A stretch of DNA of 64,000 bases, taken from contig JAGB01000002.1 in assembly GCA_000526435.1 (NCBI GenBank), positions 806,001-870,000 on the forward strand. The letters run 5' to 3'. The translations under genes and the position numbers were made by a program. Positions 61,214-64,000 of this stretch are shown piece by piece (position 1 is the stretch's first letter; each line of letters opens with the position of its first letter). The notes beneath the pieces are model-generated. The model searched no databases. It worked only from the letters and a program-made list of their open reading frames with translations, and was not told where the DNA came from. This stretch comes from Caldicoprobacter oshimai DSM 21659. GTDB lineage: Bacteria; Bacillota; Clostridia; Caldicoprobacterales; Caldicoprobacteraceae.

Positions 61214-62089
61214 ATGGAAAGGAAAGTTGAGTTCTATCGTATTCATTTAGATTATTTGCCATTGCTTTCGGATGAGGATAAAATAAAAAATAAATTCGTA
61301 AATACACTGTTAAAAAATGTTAATATAAACGAACCATATACATTGAAACAAGACACTGAAGACACAAGTATTAGAATTGAGGTATTAGAAATTGATCAAG
61401 ATTCTATGTTTGGCGTACTAGGTAAACTAGAAGATATAAAAGATGGCATATTAAAACGATTAAGAAAAAAAGAAGATAATGAAATTATTGACCCCCAGAG
61501 CGAACCAATAAACTTCCTTATAGAAAACTACACATATTTTTATGTTAGATTCAGTGATATGCAATGCGCTGTTATAACTAATAATGCAGCTCCTAGATTT
61601 AGAAAGCATTTTAACAATTATTTGAAAGCTATGGTTGAAGGCAAAATCACAGAATTGGAATCCGTACTTGTGGTAACCAGGTTGGATAATCGAATTAAGT
61701 ATAAACTTAATAGATTCAAAAAACTACATCAAATAAAGATGATATATGATGATTCTTCTGAGATCGGTAATCGCATATTGAGCCTATCTGATGTTTATGA
61801 CATATCTCAATCTAACATAAAAGAAGCAAGAATTGATATTATTTTCTACGGAACTCCACTACCTGAAAAGGCCAGAAAATTATTAAGCAATGATGAAATT
61901 GTCAAAAGCAACTTTAAAAGATTTGAGATGTATGGAGAAGATGACGATAAAGAACAAATAGAAATAGAGTTAGTTGAAAATATCTTAATAAAAAGGGTTA
62001 CTATAGATATAGATAACAAATACTTACGGTATTCTAATGATCTGGATAAAATAAAACAAGCCTTAGCCGATTCTTTCCCTGTCACTTAG
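61214..62089 (+). CDS. Unknown soluble protein, RexA-like cargo candidate
   Basis: 291 aa, AT-rich, no transmembrane helix. MERKVEFYRIHLDYLPLL, then a beta-rich FLIENYTYFYVRFSDMQC and AVITNNAAPRFRKHFNNYL, and a C-terminal alpha/beta domain with ARIDIIFYGTPLPEKARKLL. I do not recognise a family with confidence. Size, place beside the repressor, and the 4-helix membrane gene meeting it tail to tail recall lambda RexA/RexB; the strand between about 100 and 140 also has a RexA-like order. Start after GGGGGGAAGGGA. Confidence 0.6.
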   Translation: MERKVEFYRIHLDYLPLLSDEDKIKNKFVNTLLKNVNINEPYTLKQDTEDTSIRIEVLEIDQDSMFGVLGKLEDIKDGILKRLRKKEDNEIIDPQSEPINFLIENYTYFYVRFSDMQCAVITNNAAPRFRKHFNNYLKAMVEGKITELESVLVVTRLDNRIKYKLNRFKKLHQIKMIYDDSSEIGNRILSLSDVYDISQSNIKEARIDIIFYGTPLPEKARKLLSNDEIVKSNFKRFEMYGEDDDKEQIEIELVENILIKRVTIDIDNKYLRYSNDLDKIKQALADSFPVT

Positions 62090-62525
62090 ATTTGCCAGAG
62101 TAATAGCTTACTTTATACAAGTAATAGGCGCTTAGAAAGGTTTCGGAAATGCCTATTACAAAAAAGATACTATATGCCGTGCTGCAAACATTGAATAAAC
62201 CTAAGAGCATCGAGATTAAAAGAGCGAATATACCTATTATCATTGCTCTGAAAATGATCTTCATATAGCCAATTGAATTTAGCGTTTGAGTAAATTTATT
62301 GTTTGGCAATGTTAACATGATCCCAATGGAAGTAAAAAGAAATCCTGCCAAAACACCGGAAATGTTAATCATATTAGACTTAAATTCTTTATCAAAATCA
62401 ACTTTAACATAATTTGTCAACAAAGCAAAAACCATTAATCCAAAAAGGGGGGCATAAACATATGCAAACTCTATTAAATGTTCCTTTATTCCTTCTTTTG
62501 CATTGTACAACCTATGAAACATCAT
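62082..62525 (-). CDS. Four-helix membrane protein, RexB-like cargo candidate
   Basis: 147 aa from ATG 62525, after GAGGAGG (8-bp spacing); the longer frame has no such site. Four hydrophobic helices (about 25-45 VYAPLFGLMVFALLTNYV, 53-73 ISGVLAGFLFTSIGIML, 92-112 MIIGIFALLISMLLGLF, 116-138 YSIFFVIGISETFLSAYYLY). Size and helix number equal lambda RexB (144 aa, four helices). Convergent with, and overlapping by 8 bp, the soluble gene. Confidence 0.6.
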   Translation of the reverse strand: MMFHRLYNAKEGIKEHLIEFAYVYAPLFGLMVFALLTNYVKVDFDKEFKSNMINISGVLAGFLFTSIGIMLTLPNNKFTQTLNSIGYMKIIFRAMIIGIFALLISMLLGLFNVCSTAYSIFFVIGISETFLSAYYLYKVSYYSGKSK

Positions 62526-62596
62526 TGGCCTTTCCTCCTCTCTAGATATATAATAACACAATAATACTTGCTTTACTACGCCTTTTTGTAAAAAAA

Positions 62597-62610
62597 CGAA
62601 CATTTGTTCT
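62597..62610. promoter_or_regulatory. LexA/DinR-like SOS box
   Basis: CGAACATTTGTTCT matches the Firmicute box CGAACrnryGTTyG except for one or two bases. It lies between the leftward membrane gene and the rightward recombinase gene, so it may control either. Confidence 0.5.
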
Positions 62611-62692
62611 GTTTCATACCTTTAAACAACCATAAAAAAACGATGTGGAACAAATAATAACGTAAAAACAAATTAAGGGAGTGAAGACACAA

Positions 62693-64000
62693 ATGAAAGT
62701 AGCTGCCTATGCAAGGTATTCGTCCGAAAATCAACGCGAAGAATCCATCGAAGCACAATTGGCCGCGATAGAGGAATTTTGCCAGAAGGAAGGCCACGTC
62801 ATCGTTGCTACTTACATTGATAGGGCCATGTCAGCTACTACAGACAACCGTCCTGAATTTCTCCGGATGATAAACGATGCAAAAAATGGCATATTTGAGG
62901 CCGTCATCGTGCATAAGCTGGATAGGTTTGCTAGGAATCGTTATGACAGTGCAATTTATAAGCGGGAATTAAAAAAGGCTGGTGTCATCCTACTGTCCGT
63001 AACAGAAAGGCTAGATGACAGCCCGGAGAGCATTATCTTAGAATCCGTTCTTGAAGGTATGGCCGAATACTATTCTAAAAACTTGGCCCGGGAGGTTATG
63101 AAGGGCCTTCTGGAAAACGCAAAAGAAGCGAAATATAACGGCGGCATTCCGCCGCTGGGTTACGACGTGGACCCTGCAACGCAGAAATATGTTATCAACG
63201 AAGAAGAGGCAAAAGCCGTGCGGCTTATCTTTGATATGTACTTGAGTGGCCAATCCTATAAAGAAATTATAGCTGAGCTAAACAAGCGAGGCTACCGTAC
63301 CAAATTGGGCAGGCCATTCGGCAAGAATAGTCTTCATGATTTACTCCGAAACCCCATATATGCTGGATACTATGTTTACGGTAGAGGAAAGAAAGCTAAG
63401 GACAGGAACAATCTTCGTGAAGATAGAATAGTGATTCCTGATGCTATTCCGGCCATCATCACAAAAGATGAGCACGAAAGGGTGATGGAGAAAATGAAAG
63501 AAAATCGCAGAAGATCCGGCCAATACAAGGCAAAGCGTGAGTATATTTTCTCTGGCCTAGTTGAATGTGCACATTGCGGCGGTAGTCTCATCGGCAATTG
63601 CGCCAAGGGCCATCTATACTATGTTTGCAATCGAAAGAAACGCGTGGGAGACTGCCCTGGTGTATCTATATCACAATCCGAGCTTGAAAAGAAAGTCTTT
63701 GGCCATATTATGAATACTCTTTTTTCTGAGGACAATATGCAAAAACTGGCGCATGAAATATATTCCATACTCCAGGAAAAACTCGATGGATATAACGAAA
63801 AGATAACAGAAATAGAAAAGCAAATCCGAAAACTAGAGAAAGAAAGAGAAAATCTCATAGAGGCTATTGCAGCGGGAATTCCGCTTGCTGGTTTAAAGAA
63901 GAAAGCGGAGGAAATCGAAGAAAAAATACAATACTGGCAGAACGAAATGAACAGAATGCCTAGCCGTCAGGAATTAAACATGTCAGAAGAGCAAATATTA
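62693..64000 (+). CDS. Large serine recombinase (prophage integrase), partial
   Basis: 436 codons visible, cut by the window edge. N-terminal resolvase domain with MKVAAYARYSSENQREESIE (S10 predicted nucleophile), DKxR-type HKLDRFARNRYD, then a recombinase domain (AKYNGGIPPLGYDVD, LRNPIYAGYYVYG), a zinc ribbon CAHCGGSLI...YYVCNRKKRVGDCPG, and a coiled coil at the end. Integrates and, with a directionality factor, excises the prophage. Starts after AAGGGAGTG. The right attachment site should lie outside the window. Confidence 0.95.
   Translation, partial: MKVAAYARYSSENQREESIEAQLAAIEEFCQKEGHVIVATYIDRAMSATTDNRPEFLRMINDAKNGIFEAVIVHKLDRFARNRYDSAIYKRELKKAGVILLSVTERLDDSPESIILESVLEGMAEYYSKNLAREVMKGLLENAKEAKYNGGIPPLGYDVDPATQKYVINEEEAKAVRLIFDMYLSGQSYKEIIAELNKRGYRTKLGRPFGKNSLHDLLRNPIYAGYYVYGRGKKAKDRNNLREDRIVIPDAIPAIITKDEHERVMEKMKENRRRSGQYKAKREYIFSGLVECAHCGGSLIGNCAKGHLYYVCNRKKRVGDCPGVSISQSELEKKVFGHIMNTLFSEDNMQKLAHEIYSILQEKLDGYNEKITEIEKQIRKLEKERENLIEAIAAGIPLAGLKKKAEEIEEKIQYWQNEMNRMPSRQELNMSEEQIL

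Noticed and set aside
61214-62089. Kiwa KwaB (DUF4868) identity for the soluble cargo protein
   Set aside because: Size and membrane partner are similar, but no KwaB motif could be recognised and the partner is convergent and lacks KwaA-like features; kept as unknown with a RexA-like layout.

Overview
This window looks like part of the chromosome of a low-to-moderate GC, Gram-positive Firmicute (class Clostridia). The signs are strong AGGAGG-type ribosome binding sites, frequent TTG/GTG starts, a Firmicute-type NdoA/EndoAI (MazF/MazE) pair, YitT and DUF2680 proteins, and a sugar operon with a LacI repressor. The species cannot be named from the sequence alone. The left 24.5 kb is host chromosome. 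From somewhere between 24.5 and 25.2 kb to past the right edge lies one nearly complete siphovirus-type prophage.

Host part, left to right: an OmpR-type two-component system (366-2527); a LURP-one-related protein; a PHP-domain metallohydrolase; a uroporphyrinogen-decarboxylase-like protein; an ABC efflux permease plus membrane-fusion lipoprotein with no ATPase beside them; a small secreted protein; a universal stress protein and a YitT membrane protein joined across a 16-G homopolymer; the NdoA/EndoAI toxin-antitoxin pair; NAD(P)HX repair enzyme and AcpS; chorismate synthase (aroC); a DUF2680 secreted protein; a glycolipid-type glycosyltransferase; and a fucose locus (fucI, a putative glycoside hydrolase, a LacI repressor with two matching operators). 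A decayed glycosidase-like pseudogene, a 15-bp-arm palindrome and a 165-bp element with 12-bp inverted repeats lie at the host/prophage junction.

Prophage part. The lysogeny module and integrase run rightward (59.7-64 kb): a CI-like repressor, two small coiled-coil proteins, an ImmA/IrrE protease, a cargo pair, and a large serine recombinase cut by the window edge. Everything else runs leftward: Cro, an RHH/BRO antirepressor switch, replication genes (rep protein with internal 24-bp iterons, helicase loader, SSB), a tRNA-Gln, a sigma-region-4-like late regulator, terminase, portal, head, connector, tail chaperones with a predicted programmed frameshift, tape measure, distal tail and tail-tip proteins, holin and a GH25-LysM endolysin.

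The most interesting parts are cargo genes that do not belong to the core phage programme. They are (i) a soluble 291-aa protein plus a 147-aa four-helix membrane protein beside the repressor, built like the lambda RexA/RexB pair but convergent; (ii) a 489-aa P-loop ATPase beyond the endolysin; (iii) a lipoprotein inserted next to the tape measure gene with its own terminator; and (iv) a 113-aa gene with its own terminator, downstream of three Spo0A-box-like sites spaced exactly 29 bp apart. The first, second and fourth are visibly AT-rich. Together they suggest prophage-borne superinfection immunity and coupling to host sporulation. These functions are inference.
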